30,932 nucleotides of DNA from positions 1 to 30,932 of the forward strand of contig CAJMRD010000011.1 in NCBI GenBank assembly GCA_905215725.1. Reading direction: 5' to 3'. The notes beneath the pieces were generated by a model. That model did not search any database. It saw nothing but the letters and a program-made list of their open reading frames with translations, and was not told where the DNA came from. Source of the stretch: an uncultured bacterium. Its GTDB lineage: Bacteria; Actinomycetota; Coriobacteriia; Coriobacteriales; Coriobacteriaceae. Both the position numbers and the translations under genes were made by a program. This document shows positions 23,309 through 30,932 of this stretch, one piece after another (position 1 is the first letter of the stretch; every line of letters begins with the position of its first letter).

Positions 23309-24139
23309 ATGGGTTGCGAGCACGCACAGGCCGCCGGCGGACAAACGTCGCCGTCGCAATTTGAGGAGAATACGCTGTCCGAGGTCAAACGCGTCATCGC
23401 CGTGCTTTCCGGCAAGGGCGGTGTCGGCAAGTCGTTTGTCACCGGTGCCATCGCCACCGAGCTTGCCCGTCACGGCCACAAGGTCGGCGTCCTCGATGCC
23501 GACATCACCGGTCCCTCTATCCCCAAGATGTTCGGTATGAGCGGACGCCACGTCCATGCCCTTGGCAACCTCATGCTGCCTGAAATCTCCGAGCACGGCG
23601 TCAAGGTCATGAGCTCCAACCTTCTGCTCCAAAACGAGACCGACCCCGTCCTTTGGCGCGGTCCGGTCATCGCAGGCGCCATCAGGCAGTTCTGGAGCGA
23701 GACCTCGTGGGGCCCCATCGACTACCTGCTGGTCGACATGCCTCCGGGAACAGGCGACGTCGCACTCACCGTCTTCCAGTCACTGCCCGTCGACGGCATC
23801 GTCATCGTCACGAGCCCGCAGGATCTGGTCTCGATGATCGTCGCCAAGGCGGTCAACATGGCCGAGAAGATGAACGTCCCCATTCTGGGCATCGTCGAGA
23901 ACATGAGCTATATTGAGTGCCCCGACTGCGGCAAGAAGATCGAGGTCTTTGGCAAGAGCAAGCTCCCCGAGGTCGCAGAGCGCTATAACCTCGACATCTT
24001 GGGCACGCTTCCCATTAATCCGGCACTCGCCGAGGCCTGCGATAAGGGCGAGGTTGAGACCGCGCTGCCCGATGGCATGTTGCCCAAGGCAGTCTCTGCC
24101 GTCGAGGCTATTACCCCGCACGAGACCGACGAGGCCTAA
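23309..24139 (+). CDS. mrp: Mrp/ApbC-type P-loop ATPase, Fe-S cluster carrier
   Basis: Cytosolic ATPase of the Mrp/NBP35 family that carries or transfers iron-sulfur clusters to target proteins. The 276 residues contain the deviant Walker A SGKGGVGKS at 34-42, VGVLDADITGPSIPKMFG at 59-76, DYLLVDMPPGTGD at 138-150 and the cluster-binding CPDC (Cys204 and Cys207) after ENMSYIE. The N-terminal DUF59 domain of larger Mrp proteins is missing; instead there is a short tail with a single Cys and His (MGCEH). ATG at 23309 with AAAGGAG six bases upstream. Its stop directly abuts the GTG of the next gene, so it forms an operon with that flavoprotein. Confidence 0.93.
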   Translation: MGCEHAQAAGGQTSPSQFEENTLSEVKRVIAVLSGKGGVGKSFVTGAIATELARHGHKVGVLDADITGPSIPKMFGMSGRHVHALGNLMLPEISEHGVKVMSSNLLLQNETDPVLWRGPVIAGAIRQFWSETSWGPIDYLLVDMPPGTGDVALTVFQSLPVDGIVIVTSPQDLVSMIVAKAVNMAEKMNVPILGIVENMSYIECPDCGKKIEVFGKSKLPEVAERYNLDILGTLPINPALAEACDKGEVETALPDGMLPKAVSAVEAITPHETDEA

Positions 24140-25411
24140 GTGAACACGAGCGCCTTCTATGACGTCCTGGTAATCGGCGGCGGGGCTTCAGGCCTCGCCG
24201 CCGCCATTACGGCCGCACGTGCTGGCAAAAGCGTCTGCATCGTTGAGCGCGATGTCGCCTGCGGCCTTAAGCTCCTTGCGACCGGTAACGGCCGCTGCAA
24301 CCTCTCCAACGAATCGATTGATCCTCAGCGGTATAACCACCCCGCATTCGTCGAATCTGTCATGGGCCCCCAACCCGAACAAGAGCTTATGGGTTTCTTC
24401 TCCTCGCTGGGCATCATGACAACCTCCGAGGAAGGCCGACTGTACCCGCGTTCCCTTCGCGCCGAATCGGTGCGCGACGCGCTTCTCAACGTTTGCGACC
24501 GCCTAGGTATCACCTTAATCTGCGGAGCCAACGTTGCCTCGGCGCACAAAGCTTCCGAAGGCTGGACACTCCAAATAGACCGTCCAGCGCGGGCACTCAA
24601 GGCAAAAAAGCACGACGACCGAAAATCGGAGCTCCGCTCGCTTCGGAAAGCGCTCGCCGATGTCCCTCGCAAGAACGAGGCCCTGCAGGCACATGCCGTA
24701 ATTATCGCCACGGGTGGCAACCCCACTGGTATCGCCGATACGTTTCGCCTCCCCCTCACTTCGCTGCGCCCCATCCTCTGCCCCGTATCGGCAACGGTCG
24801 TCGGCGATCGGGCGGCACTCAAGACGTTGGATGGCCTGCGCGTCCGCGCCCGCTTGACGCTCGCCCGCAACCACAGTGAGCTCTGGCACGAAGACGGTGA
24901 AGTCCTGTTTCGAACCTTCGGTATCTCGGGCGTCGCTGTCTTCAACCTCTCCCGTCGTATCCAGCACGGCGATACGATCCTGCTCGACGTTTTCCCCGAC
25001 CTCTCCAAAGACGAGCTGCTCGATATGCTCAACCGGCGCGTTGAGCTGCTCGGCGGCTTTTCGCCCCGCGATCCCCGTTGGCTCGACGGCATGCTCGCCC
25101 CGCAACTCTCCCGCGTCGTCTGCACAGCGTTCGAGCAGTGCCATCCAGGCTCCAACGATGTCATCCACCTGGTCTCGATCCTCAAGCACTTTAAGTTGCT
25201 CGTCGAGGGAACAGCCGAGGAGCGCTCGGCGCAGGTCACGCGTGGTGGCGTATCTGTCGAGAGCATCTCAACACCCAGTCTACGCGCGAGCAGCGCTGTC
25301 GACGCCCCGCTTTACGTCTGCGGCGAAGCGCTCGACATCGACGCCGATTGCGGAGGCTTTAACCTTGCGTGGGCATGGCTCTCGGGCATTCGCGCTGCAA
25401 GCAGCCTGTAG
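24140..25411 (+). CDS. HI0933/YhiN-family flavoprotein
   Basis: FAD-dependent protein of the HI0933/YhiN family (related to BaiN), whose biochemical role is mostly unknown. The 423 residues show the FAD dinucleotide fold (DVLVIGGGASGLAAAITAARAG near the start), the family hallmark GNGRCNLSN, a central IIATGGNPTG, the insert-domain FRTFGISGVAVFNLSRR, and the C-terminal GGVSVES plus DADCGGFNLAWAW. The central insert has a Lys/Arg-rich stretch near 155-175. It starts with GTG one base after the mrp stop, so the two are translated together. A link to Fe-S proteins is possible but only positional. Confidence 0.85.
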   Translation: MNTSAFYDVLVIGGGASGLAAAITAARAGKSVCIVERDVACGLKLLATGNGRCNLSNESIDPQRYNHPAFVESVMGPQPEQELMGFFSSLGIMTTSEEGRLYPRSLRAESVRDALLNVCDRLGITLICGANVASAHKASEGWTLQIDRPARALKAKKHDDRKSELRSLRKALADVPRKNEALQAHAVIIATGGNPTGIADTFRLPLTSLRPILCPVSATVVGDRAALKTLDGLRVRARLTLARNHSELWHEDGEVLFRTFGISGVAVFNLSRRIQHGDTILLDVFPDLSKDELLDMLNRRVELLGGFSPRDPRWLDGMLAPQLSRVVCTAFEQCHPGSNDVIHLVSILKHFKLLVEGTAEERSAQVTRGGVSVESISTPSLRASSAVDAPLYVCGEALDIDADCGGFNLAWAWLSGIRAASSL

Positions 25412-25421
25412 CCGCGCAGTC

Positions 25422-25474
25422 TATAATCAAAAACGCATTCGGGCCGTCTGGGATACCGGACGGCCTCTTTCTTG
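25422..25474 (+). terminator. Hairpin with T-tract between the two flavoprotein genes
   Basis: A 10-bp stem (one G-U pair), GGCCGTCTGG (25442-25451) with CCGGACGGCC (25456-25465), closed by GATA and followed by TCTTTCTT, forms a good intrinsic terminator after the HI0933-type gene. A consensus -10, TATAAT, lies just before it at 25422-25427 with no clear -35. If real, its transcript would begin with this hairpin, making it a possible attenuator for the next gene. Confidence 0.6.
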
Positions 25475-25491
25475 CCTCTAAGGAGACCTCG

Positions 25492-27132
25492 ATGATCGAA
25501 ATCACCCAAGTCAACGCTTCGCTCGATGAAGCCGGCGATGAAAATGCCTGCCTCATTGTTGGCAAGCGAGTCGCCAAGCGCGTCCTACGTTGCAAGGACT
25601 CCGAGATCAAGTCCATCGAGCTCCACCGCAAGTCAATCGACGCTCGCAAAAAACGAGACGTCCATTTTATCCTGAGCTTTCGTGTTGAGCTGACTAGTCT
25701 CCACCTCGAGCGAGAAGCGATCGACAGCATTGCCGAGCGTGACCGCTCGCGCGTACGCGCGATAGAAGACGATGGGTCTTCATTCCCCTCCCCCGTCTCC
25801 GACGCACCTCAAGAATGCCCTGTCGTTGTCGGCGCCGGATGCGCTGGCCTTTTCGCTGCGCTCACCCTTGCCGAAGCGGGTCTTAAGCCCTTGCTCATCG
25901 AGCGCGGCGACCCAGCATTTCGCCGCTCGCATGCGATCGATCTCTTTCTAAAGGAGCGCATCCTCGACCCCGAGAGCAATATCCAGTTTGGCCTGGGCGG
26001 CGCGGGGACCTTCTCGGACGGCAAGCTCAATACGGGAACCAAAAATCCCGCCCATCGCCTTATCCTCGAAGCCTTCGTCGAGGCGGGCGCGCCCCGCGAT
26101 ATTCTGTGGGATGCCAAGCCGCACATTGGCTCCGACATCCTTCCCACGGTTGTCACCGCTATATCCCAGCGCATCGAGCAGCTCGGAGGTGTCGTCCGTT
26201 ATCGAACAAAGCTCGTCGACATTCGCATCGACGCGTCTGGCGCCATCACCGGTATCGATGTCCAATCGTCCCAAGACGCCGCTTACGAGCCAATTGAGAC
26301 AAAGCACCTCATCCTCGCCTGCGGGCATTCTGCTCGCGATATTTTTGAGCTCCTTAAGGACCACAACGTGGCCCTCGCACAAAAGACCTTTGCCATGGGC
26401 GTTCGCATCGAGCATCCGCAGCGCGACATCGACCGAGCCCAATATGGAGCCTCGGCGGGGCATCCTGCCCTCGGAGCAGCCCCCTACAAGCTCGTCGCCC
26501 ATCTTCCCAACGGCCGCAGCGTGTTCTCGTTTTGCATGTGCCCCGGCGGGCAGGTTGTCGCCGCCTCTTCCGAGCAGGGCCACCTGTGCGTCAACGGCGC
26601 CAGCCTCAATGCCCGCGACGGACGCAACGCAAACGCCGCCCTGCTCGTTAACGTCACGCCTGAGGACCTTCCCAACGATGACCCGCTCGCCGGCATCGAG
26701 CTCCAGCGTGCCTGCGAGGCGGCCGCCTATCGCCTGGGTGGTTCCAACTGGAACGCACCGGCACAACTCGTCGGAGATTTCCTCGCAGGACGCGCCAGCA
26801 AGGCGCCCGGAAAGGTAAAGCCCACCTATCCGCTCGGTGTGACCTGGACGGCAATTGACGAAGCCCTGCCGCAGCATATCATCGAGTCGCTCCGCCTGGG
26901 ACTTCCTCTACTCGGAAAAAAGCTACGAGGCTATGACCGCCCCGATGCCGTTCTTACCGGCGTGGAGACTCGTTCGAGCTCACCGGTTACTGTCACCCGA
27001 GACCGAACGTGCCATGCCGTGTCGACCCCGGGACTCTACCCTTGCGGTGAGGGAGCTGGATATGCCGGCGGCATCATGAGCGCGGCCACCGACGGCATTC
27101 GTTGTGCCGAAGCCCTGATCGCAGACCTCTAG
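25492..27132 (+). CDS. Uncharacterised FAD-dependent dehydrogenase (COG2509-like)
   Basis: A 546-residue flavoprotein of a widespread but uncharacterised family. Residues 1-~105 form an N-terminal domain with the conserved KSIDARKKRDVHFILSF segment. The FAD fold begins at VVVGAGCAGLFAALTLAEAG (111-130), followed by LLIERG. Family motifs then appear: NIQFGLGGAGTFSDGKLNTGTKN, LACGHSARDIFELL, AMGVRIEHPQ, FSFCMCPGG and C-terminal CGEGAGYAGGIMSAATDGIR. No membrane segment or signal peptide. ATG at 25492 with AAGGAG six bases upstream; the longer upstream frame is rejected because it overlaps the preceding gene. Convergent with uvrB, sharing a terminator. Substrate unknown. Confidence 0.85.
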   Translation: MIEITQVNASLDEAGDENACLIVGKRVAKRVLRCKDSEIKSIELHRKSIDARKKRDVHFILSFRVELTSLHLEREAIDSIAERDRSRVRAIEDDGSSFPSPVSDAPQECPVVVGAGCAGLFAALTLAEAGLKPLLIERGDPAFRRSHAIDLFLKERILDPESNIQFGLGGAGTFSDGKLNTGTKNPAHRLILEAFVEAGAPRDILWDAKPHIGSDILPTVVTAISQRIEQLGGVVRYRTKLVDIRIDASGAITGIDVQSSQDAAYEPIETKHLILACGHSARDIFELLKDHNVALAQKTFAMGVRIEHPQRDIDRAQYGASAGHPALGAAPYKLVAHLPNGRSVFSFCMCPGGQVVAASSEQGHLCVNGASLNARDGRNANAALLVNVTPEDLPNDDPLAGIELQRACEAAAYRLGGSNWNAPAQLVGDFLAGRASKAPGKVKPTYPLGVTWTAIDEALPQHIIESLRLGLPLLGKKLRGYDRPDAVLTGVETRSSSPVTVTRDRTCHAVSTPGLYPCGEGAGYAGGIMSAATDGIRCAEALIADL

Positions 27133-27149
27133 CGCACGAATTCCAGCAC

Positions 27150-27205
27150 GCAAAAGACACAGGCCCCGAGCTCCACAGGGAACTCGGGGCCTGTTCGCTA
27201 TTTCT
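27150..27205. terminator. Bidirectional terminator between flavoprotein gene and uvrB
   Basis: Perfect 11-bp stem, CAGGCCCCGAG (27160-27170) with CTCGGGGCCTG (27183-27193), 12-nt loop. The minus strand continues TGTCTTTTG and the plus strand TTCGCTATTTCTT, so it can serve both convergent genes. The plus-side tail overlaps the last codons of uvrB. Confidence 0.75.
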
Positions 27206-29438
27206 TAAACCGTGCACCCTGGCGTTTTCTGCCCGATGCGAACGTGGAACCCTTGCGGGCCTGCGAACGTAAGCGCTCGATCGTCTCGTCCTCAGACGCA
27301 CCCTCGAGCATCGCCCGAATCTGAACGACGGCATCGCGCAGGCGCGCCGCCTCCTCAAAGTCCATGGCGGCAGAAGCGTTGCGCATATCCTCTTCCATGG
27401 TTTCGACGATCCGCACAAGCTCGTCATGCGGCAGTTCTTCCAACTGCTCCGCAAGTGTCTGCTCGGGTGCCACCGTTTCCGGCACGCCGCCCTCGCCCGA
27501 CTCATCGGGCGTATAGAATGCGCCATGGCCAAGGGAGTCGCCCTTCGAGCGCCCCTTGGAACCCACGGTTTTTTCGGCTTCGGCAATAAAACTTGAGATG
27601 TCGTTGATGGCCTTGCGCACCGTCTTGGGCACAATGCCATGCTCTTCGTTATATGCCATCTGAATCTCGCGGCGGCGCCGCGTCTCCTCGATGGCCTCTT
27701 TCATCGAATCGGTCACAACGTCCGCATACATGATGACTTCGCCATCGGCGTTACGGGCCGCGCGGCCAATCGTCTGAATCAGCGAACGGCGGTTGCGCAA
27801 GAAGCCTTCCTTATCGGCGTCGAGAATTGCCACCAGTGAGACCTCGGGAAGATCCAGGCCCTCACGAAGCAGGTTGATGCCAACGAGAACATCGATCTTG
27901 CCCTCGCGCAGCGTTCGCAGGATCTCGACACGGTCCATTGTCGCCGTATCAGAGTGCATGTAATTGACCTTAATGCCCGCGTCGAGCAGATGGTCGGTCA
28001 GGTCCTCGGCCATGCGCTTGGTCAACGTGGTCACCAGCACGCGCTCCTTGCGGGCAACGCGCTCGCGAATCTCGTCCTCAAGATCGTCAATCTGGCCGCG
28101 TACTGGACGCACGTCAATCTTGGGGTCGAGCAGGCCGGTCGGACGAATAATCTGCTCCACGTCGTTCTGGCTCACCCGCAGCTCGTAGTCGCCCGGCGTG
28201 GCCGAAACATAGATAAACTGGGGTATCCTTGCCTCAAACTCATCGAAACGAAGCGGGCGGTTATCGAGCGCCGAGGGCAGGCGAAAACCGTGTTCCACCA
28301 GCGTCACCTTACGCGAGCGGTCACCTTCGTGCATGCCGCGAATCTGCGGCACCGTCACATGGCTCTCATCGATGATGCAGAGCATATCCTTGGGAAAGTA
28401 ATCGATTAGGGTAAACGGCGGCTCACCCGGTTTGCGACCGTCCAGATGACGCGAGTAGTTCTCGATGCCGTTGCAAAAGCCCATCGTCTCGAGCATCTCA
28501 AGATCATAATCGGTGCGCTGCTGCAGACGCTGCGCCTCGAGCAACTTGTCGGTCGCCTTGAGCTCCGCGACGCGCTTCTCGCACTCTTCGCTGATCGATT
28601 TCAGAGCCGCCTTGACCTTCGGCTTCTCGGTCACGTAGTGCGATGCCGGCCATACGGGGATGGCCTCGTACTCACGCAGCATTTCACCGGTGACCTCATC
28701 GATCTCGGCAATCAGCTCGACCTCGTCGCCAAAGAACTCAAACCGCAACGGATGCTCGGCATAAGGCGGATACACGTCGACAACATCGCCGCGCACGCGA
28801 AACGTGCCGCGTGCAAGGTCATAGTCATTGCGATCATATTGAATATCGATAAGTGCATGGATAAAGTCATCGCGCTCGAGCGGAACCTTCTTGTCGACGT
28901 TTGGAGCTAGGCCCGCATAGTCCTCTGGAGAGCCGATGCCATAGATACACGAGACCGATGCGACGACGATCACATCGCGTCGAGAGAGCAGTGACGCGGT
29001 CGCCTGATGTCGCAGCATCTCGACCTCTTCGTTAATCGAGGAGTCTTTCTCGATATATGTATCGCTTTGCGGCACATACGCCTCGGGCTGATAGTAGTCG
29101 TAGTACGAGACGAAGTAGACCACAGCGTTGTTGGGAAAGAACTCTTTGAGCTCGCTCGCAAGCTGAGCGGCGAGCGTTTTATTCGGAGCCATGACCAGCG
29201 TCGGCTTTCCCAGGGCCTCAATAGTCTTTGCCATCGTGAAGGTCTTGCCCGAACCAGTCACGCCCAGCAAAACCTGATAGCGGTCTCCGTCCCTCACACC
29301 CTGCACAAGCGACTCAATGGCTTTAGGCTGGGAACCGGCAGGCTCATAGGGAGACACGACCTTAAACGGCACGTCAGAGCCTTCAACGCCAAAGCGCTTA
29401 AGTTCACCACCAACGCGTTCTACTTCAAATTCCGCCAT
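27198..29438 (-). CDS. uvrB: UvrABC excinuclease subunit B
   Basis: Damage-verifying helicase-like protein of nucleotide excision repair. The 746 residues exceed the usual ~660-700 because of an N-terminal extension of about 20 residues and a long linker (~640-690) before the UVR domain. Seen: Walker A GVTGSGKT at 59-66, the damage-probing beta-hairpin region (YYDYYQPEAYVPQSDTYIEK), DEEH-like IIDESHVT, ATPGDYEL, helicase motifs V-VI (INLLREGLDLPE, QTIGRAARN), and a C-terminal UVR motif (AAMDFEEAARLRD). ATG at 29436-29438 with TTAGGAG five bases upstream. A TATACT (complement of 29473-29478) may be its -10. No LexA box was seen here, in contrast to uvrA. Confidence 0.97.
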   Translation of the reverse strand: MAEFEVERVGGELKRFGVEGSDVPFKVVSPYEPAGSQPKAIESLVQGVRDGDRYQVLLGVTGSGKTFTMAKTIEALGKPTLVMAPNKTLAAQLASELKEFFPNNAVVYFVSYYDYYQPEAYVPQSDTYIEKDSSINEEVEMLRHQATASLLSRRDVIVVASVSCIYGIGSPEDYAGLAPNVDKKVPLERDDFIHALIDIQYDRNDYDLARGTFRVRGDVVDVYPPYAEHPLRFEFFGDEVELIAEIDEVTGEMLREYEAIPVWPASHYVTEKPKVKAALKSISEECEKRVAELKATDKLLEAQRLQQRTDYDLEMLETMGFCNGIENYSRHLDGRKPGEPPFTLIDYFPKDMLCIIDESHVTVPQIRGMHEGDRSRKVTLVEHGFRLPSALDNRPLRFDEFEARIPQFIYVSATPGDYELRVSQNDVEQIIRPTGLLDPKIDVRPVRGQIDDLEDEIRERVARKERVLVTTLTKRMAEDLTDHLLDAGIKVNYMHSDTATMDRVEILRTLREGKIDVLVGINLLREGLDLPEVSLVAILDADKEGFLRNRRSLIQTIGRAARNADGEVIMYADVVTDSMKEAIEETRRRREIQMAYNEEHGIVPKTVRKAINDISSFIAEAEKTVGSKGRSKGDSLGHGAFYTPDESGEGGVPETVAPEQTLAEQLEELPHDELVRIVETMEEDMRNASAAMDFEEAARLRDAVVQIRAMLEGASEDETIERLRSQARKGSTFASGRKRQGARFKK

Positions 29439-29489
29439 GGATACTCCTAACTCATATATCTGCAGTATACGCAGGCGGCAGGCATAGTC

Positions 29490-30071
29490 CTATACGAACC
29501 GATCGGGATAGAGGGTCTTGTAGCGAACCCAGGCATTATTGACACGAATCAGATACGCCTGCGTCTCGGGAAAGGTGATTGCATTATGAAGCAACGTACT
29601 CTGCTGCGCCCATCCGTCGACATTGCCCATGCCGGCGTTATAGGCGGCAATGGCACTGTCAGTCGACCCGTTAAAATACGCTAGAAGATACGAGAGATAC
29701 GCACAGCCAAACTCGATATTCGTAGCCGGATCGTTAAGGTTGTCGGCCGAATACTCGCCACCGTCGACAAGGCCCTTGGCGATCATATCCTGGGCAGTCT
29801 CGGGCATCAGCTGCATCAATCCCTGAGCACCCTGATTCGACTCGGCCTCGGGATCCCAATTCGATTCAGACTTAATGACAGCGCACACCAGATACGGATC
29901 CAGATTATGCGAAATACTGGATTGCTTTACATACGCCTCGTAGTCAATCGGATACAGCGGCTTAAAGAAAGCGGCAGGAGCATACGAGTAAACGAATGAG
30001 ATAAGGCCGAAGGCAAAAACGGCAGTCAGCGGTATAAGGCGATACCATGTAAGGAAACGTGTCTTAGGCAT
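29490..30071 (-). CDS. Small membrane-anchored lytic transglycosylase (GH23)
   Basis: Peptidoglycan-cleaving enzyme of the SLT/GH23 fold. It has 193 residues: a short basic N-terminus, one membrane segment or uncleaved signal at ~12-30, then the catalytic domain. Seen: catalytic Glu69 in AVIKSESNWDPEAES, QGAQGLMQLMPETA at 80-93, and SAIAAYNAGMGNVDGW, all hallmark SLT motifs. The ATG overlaps the coaE stop by 8 nt, and GGAGG lies inside coaE's end, so the two are coupled. It resembles the small SLT proteins found after coaE in Gram-positives. Confidence 0.92.
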   Translation of the reverse strand: MPKTRFLTWYRLIPLTAVFAFGLISFVYSYAPAAFFKPLYPIDYEAYVKQSSISHNLDPYLVCAVIKSESNWDPEAESNQGAQGLMQLMPETAQDMIAKGLVDGGEYSADNLNDPATNIEFGCAYLSYLLAYFNGSTDSAIAAYNAGMGNVDGWAQQSTLLHNAITFPETQAYLIRVNNAWVRYKTLYPDRFV

Positions 30072-30705
30072 CGGCCTCCTCCTTATCCACTACATCCCGG
30101 AACCCATGGCGCGCAAGCCATGCGTCCAGTTGTTCAAAGAGCGAGTTATCGCCTGCCGCATTGTCAATCACCGTTGCAGCGAGATTGCACAGCGCAGACT
30201 CTTCGGGCTGGCAAGCAGAACGGGCATCGAAATCAGATGGCTCCATACCACGTTGAATAGCGCGCTCGCGACGAACTGATAAAGGGGCGCTGATGACCAG
30301 AATTTCATCAGCCAAACCAAATGCATCCTCAAAACCAGTCGGAGCAGAAACCTCGACTACCGCAAAGGGATAACGGGGAGACGAAACCGTACAACAAACC
30401 GGATCGAGAATCCTAAGCGAAAGCTGTTCAATGAGAACGGGATGCACAATGCCATTGAGCCGTGCGACCGAATCAGGAGAAGCAAAAGCTCGAGAAGCGA
30501 GGATGCTGCGGCGAATGCCGCCATCCTCATCCAAAATGTCCCAACCGAATTCATCCGCGAGTGCATTGACGATATCAGAGCCCGGCACATACAGCGATTT
30601 TGCAAGCTCATCCAGATCGATTAGCATAGCGCCACGAGATTCGAAATAGCGGCAGGCAGTCGACTTACCCGAAGCAATATTGCCCAAGACAAATACGGTA
30701 AACAT
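30064..30705 (-). CDS. coaE: Dephospho-CoA kinase
   Basis: Last step of coenzyme A synthesis: phosphorylates dephospho-CoA at the 3'-hydroxyl of its ribose with ATP. The 213-residue length is normal. P-loop GNIASGKST at 8-16, then LIDLDELAKSLY (the conserved Asp region), GIVHPVLIE, and VVEVSAP in place of the common VxDxPLL segment, followed by RRERAIQRG. The ATG at 30703-30705 with GGAGG five bases upstream is used; a TTG one codon earlier is possible. Some classic residues of the lid region are altered, but the overall pattern and the uvrB neighbourhood support the assignment. Confidence 0.88.
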   Translation of the reverse strand: MFTVFVLGNIASGKSTACRYFESRGAMLIDLDELAKSLYVPGSDIVNALADEFGWDILDEDGGIRRSILASRAFASPDSVARLNGIVHPVLIEQLSLRILDPVCCTVSSPRYPFAVVEVSAPTGFEDAFGLADEILVISAPLSVRRERAIQRGMEPSDFDARSACQPEESALCNLAATVIDNAAGDNSLFEQLDAWLARHGFRDVVDKEEADA

Positions 30706-30831
30706 CAAGCCCTCCCTAACGCCAATGCGAGTAATTATCGCTCAAATACACTAGAAGGACTCAAAATACAGCCAAACAGTAAGAGCGAATACGGGGGAGC
30801 TAAATCCCAAAGTACAACGTGTATATAACGC

Positions 30832-30861
30832 AAAAAAGGGGGAGGCCGCGAGGCCTTCCCC
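30832..30861 (-). terminator. Intrinsic terminator of an unseen minus-strand gene
   Basis: On the minus strand GGGGAAGGCC pairs with GGCCTCCCCC (9 of 10 positions), loop TCGC, followed by six T (complement of 30832-30837). This is a strong terminator, so an upstream minus-strand gene ends at or beyond the right edge. By comparison with other actinobacteria that gene may be rpsA or polA. Confidence 0.75.
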
Positions 30862-30932
30862 TTCTTCAGTTTCGCTGACGGCTCGGTGCCGTCCACCGGT
30901 CAGCGGCGCCCTGGCCTCCCACGGGCTGACCC
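30862..30932 (-). other. Unassigned GC-rich 3' region of a neighbouring gene
   Basis: I recognise no protein in this 71-nt edge. The minus-strand frames are short; two stop within the fragment, and the third runs on through the terminator. A structured segment is visible: GCTGAC (30874-30879) pairs with GTCAGC (30899-30904), enclosing CGGTG/CACCG (30884-30888 and 30894-30898). It is probably a 3' untranslated region or the end of an RNA. The 126 nt from 30706 to 30831, on the other side of the terminator, hold only the coaE upstream region, with no clear promoter. Confidence 0.35.

Noticed and set aside
1..30932. CRISPR arrays, tRNA or rRNA genes, insertion sequences, phage attachment sites
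   Set aside because: No regularly spaced direct repeats, no tRNA-like cloverleaf, no transposase or integrase motifs, and no flanking duplications were found by eye.

Overview
The window comes from a high-GC Gram-positive genome. It most likely belongs to the Coriobacteriia, and Collinsella or a close relative fits best. This is inferred from gene content and order (WhiA, RapZ and the three Uvr genes in actinobacterial order), strong AAGGAG-type ribosome binding sites, and gut-type sialic acid genes. No rRNA, tRNA, CRISPR array, transposase or integrase was seen.

Layout, left to right. (1) Positions 1-2779, minus strand: the start of gap (glyceraldehyde-3-phosphate dehydrogenase), then whiA and rapZ. 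(2) 2798-13510, minus strand: a nine-gene cluster read in the order binding protein, permease, fused permease-ATPase, ATPase, CE7 esterase, a second CE7-like protein without its nucleophile, a NanA-like aldolase, a ROK kinase and NanE. It looks like a complete import-and-breakdown unit for sialic acid, ending at a terminator next to rapZ. (3) 13671-20816, minus strand: uvrC, murJ, ybaK, uvrA. (4) 21010-27132, plus strand: an LTA-synthase-like membrane protein, an Mrp-type Fe-S carrier and two different flavoproteins. (5) 27198-30705, minus strand: uvrB, a small lytic transglycosylase and coaE. A strong terminator at 30832-30861 belongs to a minus-strand gene lying outside the window.

The housekeeping genes follow the old actinobacterial order coaE-uvrB-uvrA-uvrC-rapZ-whiA-gap. 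The sialic acid cluster sits inside this block, between uvrC and rapZ, and yvcK, normally between rapZ and whiA, is absent. The proposed pathway: a dipeptide-type ABC importer brings in N-acetylneuraminate, a CE7 esterase may remove O-acetyl groups, the aldolase releases ManNAc plus pyruvate, the ROK kinase makes ManNAc-6-P, and NanE converts it to GlcNAc-6-P. No sialidase, NagA, NagB or regulator gene is present here.

The most unusual feature is RNA structure in the nan operon. Every junction with an untranslated gap carries a hairpin, while the tight junctions carry none. Two of these hairpins are large: 98 nt before nanE, with a UUCG tetraloop, tandem G-A mismatches and a U-tract, and 90 nt before the ROK kinase, with six helices separated mainly by symmetric internal loops. 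The nan promoter region also has nested inverted repeats that look like operators.
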